The notes: a model not told the origin generated them from the letters alone. Numbered from the stretch's first letter, positions 1 through 9,156 are shown. The stretch: 64,000 nt of DNA from Nitrospira sp. (GCA_030123565.1 CP126122.1:1933001-1997000), one strand, 5' to 3'. Numbers and translations: made by a program.

Positions 1-83
1 ATCATGGCTGCCACCATGAGGAATACGGGGGCAAGCACCAGCAGGCCGCAGATGGACATCACGAGGTCTGCCATGCGTTTCAT
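1..83 (-). CDS. Bacterial sugar transferase (undecaprenyl-phosphate hexose-1-phosphate transferase), N-terminus only, cut by window edge
   Basis: Only the first 27 codons are visible. The protein opens with KRMADLVMSICGLLVLAP, which matches the K-R-x-x-D start and following hydrophobic segment of the catalytic domain of bacterial sugar transferases (PF02397). These enzymes load the first sugar phosphate onto undecaprenyl phosphate. The ATG at 83 is preceded by a GGAACGGA ribosome-binding stretch. The protein seems to begin directly at the catalytic domain, without the usual four membrane helices and CoA-binding-like domain. That missing module is found at the C-terminus of the gene just upstream (247-2214). 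The family call rests on a short N-terminal piece, so it is good but not certain. Confidence 0.72.
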   Translation of the reverse strand, partial: MKRMADLVMSICGLLVLAPVFLMVAAM

Positions 84-125
84 ATCGTTCCGTTCCCAAA
101 GCCGGATGCGCGCTCAGGCCGATCG

Positions 126-150
126 CTGAACGGATCCCCGAATCGTTCAG
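126..150. repeat. Inverted repeat / stem-loop in intercistronic gap
   Basis: Perfect 7-bp arms CTGAACG and CGTTCAG are separated by 11 nt. It lies in the 163-nt gap between the WecA-fusion gene and the downstream sugar transferase. There is no T-run, so a classical terminator is unlikely. It may be an intercistronic RNA stem-loop or an operator. Confidence 0.4.
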
Positions 151-204
151 GCTTGTATGAGCGACGATAAGCGCCATACTTTCAATCGATCGGAGCGGAG
201 AACT

Positions 205-246
205 GAGCCTTCTCCCTGCATGCAATTTGGCGCAACGAAAAGGCTC
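205..246 (-). repeat. Stem-loop immediately after the stop codon at 247
   Basis: The 7-bp arms GAGCCTT and AAGGCTC flank a 28-nt loop. On the minus strand the hairpin begins directly after the TAG stop of the WecA-fusion gene. No convincing T-tract follows, so it may attenuate or protect the transcript rather than end it. Confidence 0.35.
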
Positions 247-2214
247 CTAGACCGTGGTGGCATAACCTGATGCGGTCGTGACTTCTCTATGCGACACCGG
301 GGCGATGTCTCTCCAATGAGACGCATCAGAGAGGTTCGAATGACTTTCCCCGGAGAGATGGTCCAATTGAAATTGCCACCGCAAAACAGGAATCTGATGT
401 CGCGAGCAGAGTTTCATCACCAATCCCAAACGTCCCGCGGGAATCTTACGGGAGGATACGATGACGACGGAGATGTTGAGACAGCCAAAAATGGCGGACA
501 AATTTCGGCTCGATCCGAGAATACGCACGGATCCGATCTTATGATTGATGAGCTGCGGATCGTCATCAAGAAAGCCTACGGGACACAACCCGAGCCCTTG
601 ATTTTCCGTCAGTTCACGCAGAATGCATTCGCCGCGTCGTCCAGCTCCATAGATCAGGACATGATCTCCTTGTGCCACGGAAGTCCGGCGTCGAAGGTTG
701 ACGAGGATCTTATAGGCGCAACACCTGTTCACCAGCAGGATGTACAAGAGCAGGCCATCTATGCCGAACAAGGCGGATATTCCTGAAGGAGGATCATAAA
801 TGACCGACACCATATACGACAGGAGAACGGCAAGACCGACCGCCATACTGACAGGCAGCAGATCGTCGATGCCTACAATGCGGTTCACATCACGGTAGAG
901 GCCGAACCCGAAGAAGACGCCGATCTGAATGATGAGAATGCATGGAAATGCGGTCACGTACCATGTCACGATTTCAAGTTCCCTGAGCTCGGAGTACTTC
1001 AACAGAAACGCCGCCCAATATGCAGTCGTGATCAGAAGGCCATCCAAGAGGACAATGAACCGCAACCGTGTGGACACCGCCCGCTCACACCAGCGCAGCA
1101 CGGTCCCGGTTTTTATGAAGGCGACTTCTTCGTACCCCAGTTTACGGATGCCGATGTAGGTTGCGACGATGACCGTCGAGAGAATGACTCCGGCGTTGCG
1201 GTATTGGGCGACGACTGCAAGAATCGCGAGACACGACAACCCGGCGGCGAGCGCGTACAGCGTCAGCACGGCGGATCGCTGGGTAAACCCCAATGCCAGC
1301 AGCCGGTGATGGACATGGTCTCGGTCTCCCTCGAACATGTGCTTCGCTGTGTTCATCCACTTCCTGAAAGCGATGCAGGGTTGTGGGCTCGCCCCAACAC
1401 TGCGAACGGCGCGGCGGACCATGGAGAGGATCGTGTCAAGGATGGGCAAGCCGAACACGAGGAGCGGGATGATCACCGGCAGGGCCGTGGCGCTCTTTTG
1501 AGAGCCGGTCACCGCCGTCACGGCCAGTATGTACCCGATGAACTGGCTTCCGGTATCGCCCAAGAAGATGGAAGCTGGATGGAAGTTATATCGGAGAAAC
1601 CCGATGAGTGCCCCGACAAGAATCAGTAAGAGCAACCCATCCGATGACGCTCCGCCTCCCATGAAAAAAATCGTCGCACTCGTCGCCGCCGCAATGATAC
1701 CTAATCCGCTGGCTAATCCATCCAGTCCGTCGATGAGGTTAAACGCATTGGTAAGGCCCACGATCCACAAAAATGTAAGGGGGATCGTGAGAACTCCCGC
1801 ATCGACCGTGCCGAGACCAAAGATCGAAATCGATTCGATTCGAACACCAAGCCAAATGGTGATCGCGGCGGCAGCGGATTGGAAGAGGAACTTTACCCAT
1901 GCCGGAACAGCACTGAGATCGTCATAAAAACCGACAAGAAAAAGAATGCCTGCCCCCGCCAGCACCGCGGTGGATTCCCGGATGTTTAAATTGCTGCCTC
2001 CGCTCATCCATTCCAACACCTGGGCAGCGAAGACTGCCAGCAGAACGGACAGAATGACACTGATGCCGCCGAGCTGCGGAACCGGGACGACATGAATCTT
2101 TCGTCCCCCAGGCTTGTCGACAGCACCGATCCGTATGGCCACGTCACGAACGATCGGCGTCAGCAACAGGGAAGCCGAACTTGCAACAAGAATGAGAAAG
2201 AGGCAGGTAAGCAT
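247..2214 (-). CDS. WecA/MraY-family phospho-sugar transferase fused to a CapD/WcaJ-type N-terminal membrane and nucleotide-binding module
   Basis: This 655-residue protein has two parts. Residues 1-365 are a polytopic polyprenyl-phosphate N-acetylhexosamine-1-phosphate transferase (PF00953), with DKP at 33-35, PQLGG at 46-50, the DD pair at 98-99, IDGLDGL at 161-167, FLGDTGS at 217-223 and the His-rich DRDHVHHRLL at 297-306. It would start repeat-unit assembly on undecaprenyl phosphate in the inner membrane. Residues 385-655 have about four membrane helices and then a Rossmann-like domain (IYGAGRRGE at 521-529, GFLDDDP at 547-553). This resembles the non-catalytic front half of CapD/FlaA1 or WcaJ proteins, without their catalytic domain. 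WecA proteins are usually about 350 residues, so the fusion is the unusual point. The following gene supplies a stand-alone sugar-transferase catalytic domain. Confidence 0.85.
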   Translation of the reverse strand: MLTCLFLILVASSASLLLTPIVRDVAIRIGAVDKPGGRKIHVVPVPQLGGISVILSVLLAVFAAQVLEWMSGGSNLNIRESTAVLAGAGILFLVGFYDDLSAVPAWVKFLFQSAAAAITIWLGVRIESISIFGLGTVDAGVLTIPLTFLWIVGLTNAFNLIDGLDGLASGLGIIAAATSATIFFMGGGASSDGLLLLILVGALIGFLRYNFHPASIFLGDTGSQFIGYILAVTAVTGSQKSATALPVIIPLLVFGLPILDTILSMVRRAVRSVGASPQPCIAFRKWMNTAKHMFEGDRDHVHHRLLALGFTQRSAVLTLYALAAGLSCLAILAVVAQYRNAGVILSTVIVATYIGIRKLGYEEVAFIKTGTVLRWCERAVSTRLRFIVLLDGLLITTAYWAAFLLKYSELRELEIVTWYVTAFPCILIIQIGVFFGFGLYRDVNRIVGIDDLLPVSMAVGLAVLLSYMVSVIYDPPSGISALFGIDGLLLYILLVNRCCAYKILVNLRRRTSVAQGDHVLIYGAGRRGECILRELTENQGLGLCPVGFLDDDPQLINHKIGSVRILGSSRNLSAIFGCLNISVVIVSSRKIPAGRLGLVMKLCSRHQIPVLRWQFQLDHLSGESHSNLSDASHWRDIAPVSHREVTTASGYATTV

Positions 2215-2251
2215 GGCAGTAGAACCGATAGAAAATGGGGCCGCCAGCTTC

Positions 2252-3478
2252 TCAGCAAGCGTCTTCAGACTTCTTCAGCAACTCTTCATAGACCGCGAGG
2301 GTCTGCCTCGCCATCCGTTGCGCAGAAAATTCGCTGACGACTATCTCGCGCCCGCGTGCTCCCATGCGCGCCCTCAGAGTAGAGCTCTCCGATAACACGG
2401 AGATCGCCTTGGCTAACGCTTCCGGATCTTTCTCCGGAATCAGCAATCCGTTCTCTCCGTTCCGCACCACTTCTGTGCATCCTGGGAGAGCGGTGGTAAT
2501 GATCGGCCTTGCGCACGCGCAGGCTTCGAGCAATATTTTCGGCACTCCTTCCCCATAAAATGTGGGGAGGACGACGATCCAGGCAGCTGCCAGAACTTGC
2601 GGCATGTCATCGCGGTGTCCCCACCATTCGACTAGGTCCTTCTGCTGCCAGGACAACAGTTGTCCTTCGGAGATAGCATGAGGATTGGCCGGGTCAGTTC
2701 TGCCGACAAGGACGAATCTGGCGGTACTCCCTTGTTCTTTGAGCAGCGTGGCAGCTCGGACAAACTCTCCAACCCCCTTATCCCAAAGCATTCGACAGGC
2801 AAGCAGAATGAGCGGTGCTCCGTCTGTCTCGGGTTGAGGCGTAAACGCGGCGGTATCCACCCCTACCCCACGGATGACCATTGTTTGATCTCGCCCGATG
2901 ATCTTCTCACGAATCAATCGTTCGCGATCATGACCGGTTTGCAACACGACGCGAGAATGCGGAAGCGCGAGTGCGGTACGAAGCCCGATCCGCAAACCAA
3001 TACGAAGAACCCGACATTGCATGCCGCCTGACGTGAAAACGCAGCCAAGACCACCGAAAGCATTGACCACGGCCCGAATTCCTGCCAAACGTGCAGCCCA
3101 AGAGCCGTAGAGAACCGGCTTCATCGCGACATGATGGACGATATCAGGTCGCTCTCGCCGGTAGAGCTGTGTGAGCTTGACCACTGCGGATAACTCTCGC
3201 AAGGGGTTCCGGCTTCCCTTTACGAAGGGAATGGGCAAGTACTTGAATCCTGCTTGGTTGATCCACTTTCCATCATCGTCTGCAAGAGTTGAGACGAGAA
3301 CCTCCATCCCTGCGTCTCGCGCTTCCTTCGCGAGATCAAACCGATGTGAGCGGAAATACCAATCGTCGGTAATTAATAAGAGGAGACGTGGCCTTGACGT
3401 CTCGGATATCTTCCTCAAGAAAGTGCCGGGCTTGTCCTGAAGATTCTCTCTCAGTGGGGCCTGGAGCGCAGGGATCAT
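2252..3478 (-). CDS. GT4-family glycosyltransferase
   Basis: About 408 residues if read from the ATG at 3478, which follows a GGAAAGGA stretch. An in-frame extension to 3526 is possible but shows no conserved sequence. The fold is GT-B: an N-terminal Rossmann half beginning RLLLLITDDWYFRSHR and a C-terminal half with the retaining GT4 signature EGVPKILLEACA (E-x7-E) for nucleotide-sugar binding. The N-terminal half resembles capsular GT4 enzymes that transfer a hexose or N-acetylhexosamine to a lipid-linked acceptor at the cytoplasmic face. Donor and acceptor cannot be read from sequence. It sits 37 nt upstream of the WecA-fusion gene on the same strand. Confidence 0.85.
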   Translation of the reverse strand: MIPALQAPLRENLQDKPGTFLRKISETSRPRLLLLITDDWYFRSHRFDLAKEARDAGMEVLVSTLADDDGKWINQAGFKYLPIPFVKGSRNPLRELSAVVKLTQLYRRERPDIVHHVAMKPVLYGSWAARLAGIRAVVNAFGGLGCVFTSGGMQCRVLRIGLRIGLRTALALPHSRVVLQTGHDRERLIREKIIGRDQTMVIRGVGVDTAAFTPQPETDGAPLILLACRMLWDKGVGEFVRAATLLKEQGSTARFVLVGRTDPANPHAISEGQLLSWQQKDLVEWWGHRDDMPQVLAAAWIVVLPTFYGEGVPKILLEACACARPIITTALPGCTEVVRNGENGLLIPEKDPEALAKAISVLSESSTLRARMGARGREIVVSEFSAQRMARQTLAVYEELLKKSEDAC

Positions 3479-3758
3479 GATGGTCCTTTCCCCGAAGATG
3501 CACCTCCCCTGCTGATGCACAAGCATGAAGAGGGGTAAGTCCTGTATCGAATAGGAACCTGTTCAATGAGGGTCGGAGATCAGGATGATCGGCGTGACAG
3601 CAGAATCAATGTGGAAATGTTGTGAGAACCTGTCGTCTACGGGAGAAGGTATGCCGCTAACCCAGAGAAAATCCGGTTGAAGATGGGTGCGGTGTTGCAG
3701 CGCGCAGCAAGCAAAGTACCGCTTTCATCTACCGGCCCCGCATCCACGAACTGTCGTA

Positions 3759-4724
3759 CTAGCTCGTCGATCCAGGACAGACTGTTTTGACCGCCTGTAC
3801 AAATGCGGAACTTGTCTTCAAATCTTCGTCGGATAGATGCTGAAATCTACGAGCAAGCTGTTGTCTAGTGACCCCTGAGGTTGTCGTATGCCTCTGGTCG
3901 CAGACGATCTGCAAACCGTTTTTTGTCAATAGGTTGAGATGCACGGAGTGTGGTTGTCTGTTCAGCAGATAGGGTCTTTTTCCTCTGATGACGGTCCATG
4001 CGAAGTCAGAATATGTCCAATGTCCATTCCATTCAACCGCGCTTCCATGGGATTTAAAATCAACCTGGTGTGACATGAAGCCATCGGATTTCAACCAGCG
4101 GGAAAGCATGCGATACGTCCGTTCCAGATCGTCTACGTGTTCCAACACCGCTTGAGAATAAATCATGTCAACCGAGTTCTGTTGCAAAAGGGCAGGATCG
4201 TCCCATGGTGCAAAATACGCGATCTGCTGGTGATACACACGATCGCGGCCAAGGGCTGCCAACGCTGCTTTGATGGCGTCTAATCGCGTTTGTTGTAATG
4301 CAGACCGAAGTCGTTCTTTGGTTAAAATATGCCCGGGGAATTCGTAAGACTCTAAATATGGTTTGAGCGCTGGAAATTGCGACTCGTCCGGGATGGGGAC
4401 ACGTTTCCGAAACAACTCCACCAGCTCGTCAAAAACCAGGAGATTTCTTTTGATGTCGGCATACTTCACGGCATCAAGCGCATAGTAATTCCGCGCCCCG
4501 GACAGGAGGGCCGCAAGACCGATTCCCAGTGAATCCCCCGGTCCAAGTTCTGCCACGGTCTCGGGCATCGTCGAAAGTCCGTTCCTTGCGGCCATGACGA
4601 GATGTCGAAGCCACACCGAGTAGCAATACGCGGCCGAATCCGTCCCTCCCGTCCGTCTCATGGAAGCTCGGGACAGAATGGGAAGATAGGTCGCCAGCCC
4701 GCCAATGAAAGGCCGAATCAACAT
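3759..4724 (-). CDS. Class I SAM-dependent methyltransferase-like protein
   Basis: 321 residues. The SAM-binding motif I is seen as VAELGPGDSLGIGLAALLSG near residue 59. A later motif VDMIYSQAVLEHVDDLERT matches the post-motif-II 'LEHV' segment common in type-11 methyltransferases. The substrate is unknown; in this setting methylation of a sugar hydroxyl in the repeat unit is likely. An ATG follows an AAGAGAGAAAAGG stretch. The 280 nt between its stop and the start of the next gene downstream show no other gene, and the AT-rich composition is typical of this locus. Confidence 0.75.
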   Translation of the reverse strand: MLIRPFIGGLATYLPILSRASMRRTGGTDSAAYCYSVWLRHLVMAARNGLSTMPETVAELGPGDSLGIGLAALLSGARNYYALDAVKYADIKRNLLVFDELVELFRKRVPIPDESQFPALKPYLESYEFPGHILTKERLRSALQQTRLDAIKAALAALGRDRVYHQQIAYFAPWDDPALLQQNSVDMIYSQAVLEHVDDLERTYRMLSRWLKSDGFMSHQVDFKSHGSAVEWNGHWTYSDFAWTVIRGKRPYLLNRQPHSVHLNLLTKNGLQIVCDQRHTTTSGVTRQQLARRFQHLSDEDLKTSSAFVQAVKTVCPGSTS

Positions 4725-4761
4725 AACCCTTTTCTCTCTTGCGAAGGTCTATGCAACTTTC

Positions 4762-6726
4762 TCATGTCCTATGCTGCTGATGGTCGAGCCAAGCCTGGAA
4801 CATAAGCACATTCCACAGCTGGTACTGCCAATTCCCTTGTCCGGAAAGGTGTGCAGACCAGATATCGCGGATCGTGGCGGGGAAAAAGAATCCTTGATCA
4901 CGCAACCGTTTGTCGTCCAACAATGCGTCGGCCCATTCGCGTAGGGTCCCGCGCAACCAACTGTCGATCGGCACGCCGAAACCCATCTTGGGACGATCAA
5001 TGAGTGCCGCCGGGACATACTTGTAGAGAAGTTGTCGCAAGAGCCATTTCCCTTGCCCGTTCCGAATCTTCATCGACAGAGGTAACTGCCACGCAAACTC
5101 CACGACGCGGTGATCCAGAAAAGGCACGCGAGCTTCCAGGCTGACCCCCATGCTCGCGCGATCCATTTTCACCAGAATGTCGTCGGGCAAATACATGATC
5201 ATGTCTAAGTACATCATGCGCTGAGCGAAGTCCGGCAGTCTGGCCCACTGCGAGGGATCCGTCAAAACCGTCGATGGCTCCGAGGCTCCGATCACCAAGG
5301 AAGCAGGGGATTTCCAGTGCGAAACCAAGACCGAATACATAGCTTCGGGGGCCGTTGCCAACAGGAGTTCTGCGAGTTTGTGGAGCTTATTACCGGGATT
5401 CCGCTGCCGAAGGTTCTTCGGCAACACCGGCTCCATGGTTCGAAACACTGTCTCCCATAACTGCGGTGAAACCATCTTCAATCCCCCCGCGGCAAACGCT
5501 CTTAGTGCCATGGGTAACCATCCGATCTTTTGCCACGCACTAAGGCCCCAGAAATAGCGATTATACCCGGCGAACAGTTCATCCCCTCCGTCTCCCGACA
5601 GAGTCACCGTCACATCTCGGCGGGCCAGCTCAGAAATTAAGAATGTGGGAATTTGAGACGGATCGGAAAATGGCTCGTCATACAAGGCCGGTAACCGGGG
5701 AATGACCGCCATGGTTTCCTGGGGAGTCACATACAGCTCTGTGTGCGCGGTACCCAAATGCCGTGCCACCAACTGCGCATCATTGGCTTCATTGTAGGCC
5801 GCTTCATGGAAGCCCACCGTAAATGTTCGCACCGGTTTCCCGCTCTGTGCCTGCATGAGCGAAACGACCGCAGAAGAATCTACACCACCGGAAAGAAACG
5901 CACCGAGCGGAACATCTGCCTCCATCCGTAACTTGACAGCATCCCTGAACAAGTCATCCAGCCTGGCGAGAGCCTCCGTCGAGGAACCTGCAAATGGTTC
6001 GGCCGTTCCCCGTTCGGCGGCAGAACGAACAGACCAGTAACGGGTCACCTCAGGCGTACGGTCGGCTCCGGTTTCTGAAATTGTCACGATAGTACCCGGC
6101 AACACCTTCGCAATATCTTTGTAGATCGAATAGGGTGCGGGAACGTAGCTGTGCCGCATACACAGAGCAAGCGCGTTACGGTCCAACTCCGGTTCGGAGT
6201 GCGGATGTGCCAGTAATGCCTTTAATTCGGAACCGAACACAAAGGTCTTTCCCATCCATCCATAATACAAAGGCTTCTCTCCGAGTCGGTCACGCACTAA
6301 ATGCAGTTGCCTTTCCCGACGATCCCACAGGGCGAAGGCAAACATACCGTTATAGCGCTTCACCGCCGAGAAGAGGCCCCATTGAGAGATACAGGCCAAC
6401 ATCACCTCTGTATCTGAATGGCCCCTGAATGTATACCCCAATTCTTCCAACTCAGAGCGCAACGCTTTAAAGTTATACACCTCCCCGTTAAAGCTGATGA
6501 CATACCGTCCGCAAACCGAACGCATCGGTTGATGACCTTCGGGCGAGAGATCAACAATGGCCAAGCGTCGATGCCCTAATGCCATGCCCGCTTGAACATC
6601 CACCCAGGCACCGCAATCATCCGGTCCTCGGTGTTGAAGCGTGTTCATCATCTTCTGGACGATGGCCTGTAATTCGACGCTTCCGAACCGATGAGACGTA
6701 TCGAGGAATCCGCCAATTCCACACAT
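4762..6726 (-). CDS. asnB: Asparagine synthase (glutamine-hydrolysing)-like amidotransferase
   Basis: 654 residues, the normal length for class B enzymes. It begins MCGIGG, giving the nucleophilic Cys2 of the N-terminal glutaminase domain after Met removal, and continues with RGPDDCG and GHRRLAIVDL. The C-terminal synthetase domain has the ATP PP-loop SGGVDSSAV and the SGDGGDELFAGYNRY segment. Both half-reactions therefore look intact: ammonia from glutamine is channelled to an adenylated carboxylate. In a polysaccharide locus such proteins often amidate uronic acids rather than make asparagine. That is an inference here, supported by a second paralogue in the other sugar locus (43982-45913). 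Confidence 0.9.
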   Translation of the reverse strand: MCGIGGFLDTSHRFGSVELQAIVQKMMNTLQHRGPDDCGAWVDVQAGMALGHRRLAIVDLSPEGHQPMRSVCGRYVISFNGEVYNFKALRSELEELGYTFRGHSDTEVMLACISQWGLFSAVKRYNGMFAFALWDRRERQLHLVRDRLGEKPLYYGWMGKTFVFGSELKALLAHPHSEPELDRNALALCMRHSYVPAPYSIYKDIAKVLPGTIVTISETGADRTPEVTRYWSVRSAAERGTAEPFAGSSTEALARLDDLFRDAVKLRMEADVPLGAFLSGGVDSSAVVSLMQAQSGKPVRTFTVGFHEAAYNEANDAQLVARHLGTAHTELYVTPQETMAVIPRLPALYDEPFSDPSQIPTFLISELARRDVTVTLSGDGGDELFAGYNRYFWGLSAWQKIGWLPMALRAFAAGGLKMVSPQLWETVFRTMEPVLPKNLRQRNPGNKLHKLAELLLATAPEAMYSVLVSHWKSPASLVIGASEPSTVLTDPSQWARLPDFAQRMMYLDMIMYLPDDILVKMDRASMGVSLEARVPFLDHRVVEFAWQLPLSMKIRNGQGKWLLRQLLYKYVPAALIDRPKMGFGVPIDSWLRGTLREWADALLDDKRLRDQGFFFPATIRDIWSAHLSGQGNWQYQLWNVLMFQAWLDHQQHRT

Positions 6727-6818
6727 ATCGGCGCTCGCTCCAGAAAAGATTCAATGTTGAGCTGATGGGGCTTGGAAACCACTAAACGGTAGCGTTTGTT
6801 TCCTTAGGCGCTGGCGTT

Positions 6819-7616
6819 TTACTGAATCTTAGGCGCCTCTAAGCGAACAGAGTACGGATCCTCTCTCTTGGCGCCCAAGAGGACCAAACCACCAAGCCGA
6901 CGAAACAGTTCGCATCCGAAAGGCCGGATAAACGGATAATTAAAGATGCGAGATACCATGGTCGATCCATGGCGGTTCAATCTAAAAGTTACATAATCAT
7001 GCTCTATCGACTGAACCCGAAAGTATTTTTCAAAGCTCGCAAAGATGGTCTCTCGGTCTCGATACCATGTAAAATTATCCAGCCATGCGAGAAAATCTGT
7101 CACCCATTGTGAGGCGGACTTGTTTCCTTTGAAATTCCCCAAACCCATCTTTCTCAGCCAGACAGCATAATAAAATCTCAGTCGTGACTGTTTCGGAAAC
7201 CAGTGAAGACATGGAATGCCGCAATGTTTTTCCGGAATGATATCCTTTGTCGGGAATAGGGCCAGAAAGATCCCATCGGGCTTTAAGACGCGATGCACTT
7301 CCTGCAACACACTGTCGAGATCCTCAACATGCTCAAGGACTTGATTGCTGATCACCAGGTCAAAAACCTGATCATCAAACGGAATGATGCCGTTCCTAAT
7401 TTCTCGGACGACGGTACCAAGCCATCCTTTTTTCTGGATTACAGGCCGACTCTCCGCTCCTTCATAGAAGACGTCGACGCCATAGATCTCAACTCCTGCC
7501 TGTCGGCCTGCCTGAATGATCTCGCCCCCGCCGCAACCATAGTCCAGGACGACCGGAGGCTGCTGGGAAAGGCCCCTGGACAACTTGCTGAGAAGATAGA
7601 GATAGTTGACGTGCAT
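6819..7616 (-). CDS. Class I SAM-dependent methyltransferase
   Basis: 265 residues. Motif I is VLDYGCGGGEIIQAG (about residues 22-36), the acidic residue ending strand 2 is in IYGVDVF, and FDLVISNQVLEHVEDLDSV is the type-11 methyltransferase segment. The catalytic core is therefore complete. The C-terminal 110 residues are basic and aromatic without a recognised domain and may bind the glycan or membrane. It lies 15 nt downstream of a GT4 gene and about 90 nt upstream of asnB, on the same strand, so it probably modifies the same repeat unit. The acceptor is unknown. Confidence 0.82.
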   Translation of the reverse strand: MHVNYLYLLSKLSRGLSQQPPVVLDYGCGGGEIIQAGRQAGVEIYGVDVFYEGAESRPVIQKKGWLGTVVREIRNGIIPFDDQVFDLVISNQVLEHVEDLDSVLQEVHRVLKPDGIFLALFPTKDIIPEKHCGIPCLHWFPKQSRLRFYYAVWLRKMGLGNFKGNKSASQWVTDFLAWLDNFTWYRDRETIFASFEKYFRVQSIEHDYVTFRLNRHGSTMVSRIFNYPFIRPFGCELFRRLGGLVLLGAKREDPYSVRLEAPKIQ

Positions 7617-7631
7617 TGGGCGTGCGGACGA

Positions 7632-8789
7632 TTATCGGCGCGGAGCTAACTCCGCGAGTTCCTGGTAGAGGGTTTGGTACCGTTCGACGATATCCGGCAA
7701 ATCAAAATGTTCTTTGATTCGTTGGCGGGCAGTCCCTCCTATTCGACTGCGGCCTTCTCGGCCGAGGTCAACGAGGTGAAGCAAGGCCGAGAACAAGGCG
7801 TCCGAATTATCCGGCGGCACAACACGACCTGTTTCGCCCACAATACGTGCCGAATCCCCCACGTCTGTGGCCACACAGGGGACACCGCAACTCATCGCCT
7901 CTGCTATGACATTGGGAAAGCCTTCGCCGAAAGAGGATGACGAACAAGCGATATCAAGCGCGGCGGTGAGGCGAGCAATATCGTCACGTCTACCAAGGAG
8001 TCTACAGTGCTTCCTGATCTCTCCCTCTTCGGTCAACCTTCTCAGCTCTTCGTTTTCCCAGGTCACCCCGTCACCGCAAAGCAAAAAATGCACCCCTTTG
8101 TTCTTGCGGTGAAGCAGTGCTGCGGCCTTCATAAAATTCTGATGGTCTTTTTGTGGATCAAAGCGTCCGACCAACCCGATAATTGGCGCGTCTGCCGGAA
8201 TCTTCAGTTCAGCCCTCACGAATTCGCCTGCTGCGGGGTCTGGTTTAAAGGCGTGGAGATCCAGGCCATTAGGGATCACAACCATCTTCTCCGCCGCATA
8301 GCCCAATGCGGCATGCACTTGGCGGGATGCTTCAGAGCAACAGACGATTCGTGTGGGGAGCCATCGGGACAGGTAAGCGCACATCTTCATTGTCTGAATT
8401 GTGTGGCGTCGGCTCCCATGAGGGCTGAGATTGCTTTGGCGAAGTCCCCAGGCGACTGGGATGCCGCCGACCAACTTGGCCGCGAGGCCGCCAAGGAAGT
8501 CGGCATGGTACATCCACGTTTGCATGACGTTCGGCGGGTCTTGCCGCAGCCATCTAATGAGTCTCAGCATTCCGATCGGATTGGGAATTCCCGGCCGCAT
8601 TCGGAGCGAGTACACAGGCACCCCGATGGCGCGGATCTTGTCGCTGAGGGGACCGAGGTCAATGAGGGAAATAACCCGGACTCGAAACCGCGCACGATCG
8701 ATACCTGAGAGAAGCCTGTACAGCATCATCTCGGCGCCGCCGACGCGAAGCCCCGTGCTCAGAAAAAGAATGGAAATCGGCGCATTCAT
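7632..8789 (-). CDS. GT4-family glycosyltransferase
   Basis: About 385 residues from the ATG at 8789, preceded by GAGTGGAAA; a 37-codon upstream extension is possible but unconserved. The N-terminus ISILFLSTGLRVGGAEMML has the GGAE motif of GT4 enzymes. The C-terminal half carries IGLVGRFDPQKDH and EGFPNVIAEAMS (E-x7-E) for donor binding. This architecture is shared with the glycosyltransferase at 18015-19226, including ending in a similar VATDVGDSARIVGETGRVV block, so the two look like paralogues. Its start faces the divergent gene at 9157, so a promoter should lie in the 367-nt gap. Confidence 0.86.
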   Translation of the reverse strand: MNAPISILFLSTGLRVGGAEMMLYRLLSGIDRARFRVRVISLIDLGPLSDKIRAIGVPVYSLRMRPGIPNPIGMLRLIRWLRQDPPNVMQTWMYHADFLGGLAAKLVGGIPVAWGLRQSNLSPHGSRRHTIQTMKMCAYLSRWLPTRIVCCSEASRQVHAALGYAAEKMVVIPNGLDLHAFKPDPAAGEFVRAELKIPADAPIIGLVGRFDPQKDHQNFMKAAALLHRKNKGVHFLLCGDGVTWENEELRRLTEEGEIRKHCRLLGRRDDIARLTAALDIACSSSSFGEGFPNVIAEAMSCGVPCVATDVGDSARIVGETGRVVPPDNSDALFSALLHLVDLGREGRSRIGGTARQRIKEHFDLPDIVERYQTLYQELAELAPRR

Positions 8790-8886
8790 TTTCCACTCAG
8801 TCAAAATTACAACGTCGAGGCTCTTGGGTTTTAGAAGTCTCTGCTGGCTATCTTGGCTGGAATTGTTATATAGAGGAATTGTTCGC

Positions 8887-8900
8887 GTGCATTTTTGCAC
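8887..8900. repeat. Short palindrome in divergent promoter region
   Basis: GTGCA and TGCAC arms (5 bp) are separated by TTTT. The arms are short but perfect and lie 14-27 nt before a second, longer palindrome. It is a possible regulator site. Confidence 0.3.
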
Positions 8901-8926
8901 ACAACAGGCACTGCGAAGAGGGAAAA

Positions 8927-8946
8927 TCGAACGTTGTTACGTTCGA
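8927..8946. repeat. Inverted repeat, candidate operator
   Basis: Perfect 7-bp arms TCGAACG and CGTTCGA with a 6-nt spacer TTGTTA. The spacing would suit a dimeric DNA-binding protein. It is located between the divergent genes at 8789 (minus) and 9157 (plus). Confidence 0.4.
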
Positions 8947-9156
8947 GCAAAGTTGTCCATGTTGTTTGGTATCGTGGTCATCCAACCTGTTGAATCGCGT
9001 TGCCGCAAAGTCAAAGAAGTCGTCGCAGATTGTTGTGACAATGCGTAAACTTGCGCCTGCTTGTACGGCACTTCGGTCTCTTGGCATCCCATTTGCTGTC
9101 TAACTTTAGCGGGCAGATTATGAACCTCGGTCTGAATCGTTAGGACCGTTTGAAGG

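Larger units (their letters stand above)
8790..9156. promoter_or_regulatory. Divergent intergenic region with several inverted repeats
   Basis: This 367-nt gap separates a minus-strand GT4 gene from the plus-strand secreted protein at 9157, so it must carry outward promoters for both. I see no gene in it. It is AT-richer than its surroundings and holds three short perfect inverted repeats: 8887-8900, 8927-8946 and ATTGT-TGTG-ACAAT at 9029-9042. I could not assign -35/-10 boxes with confidence. Confidence 0.5.
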
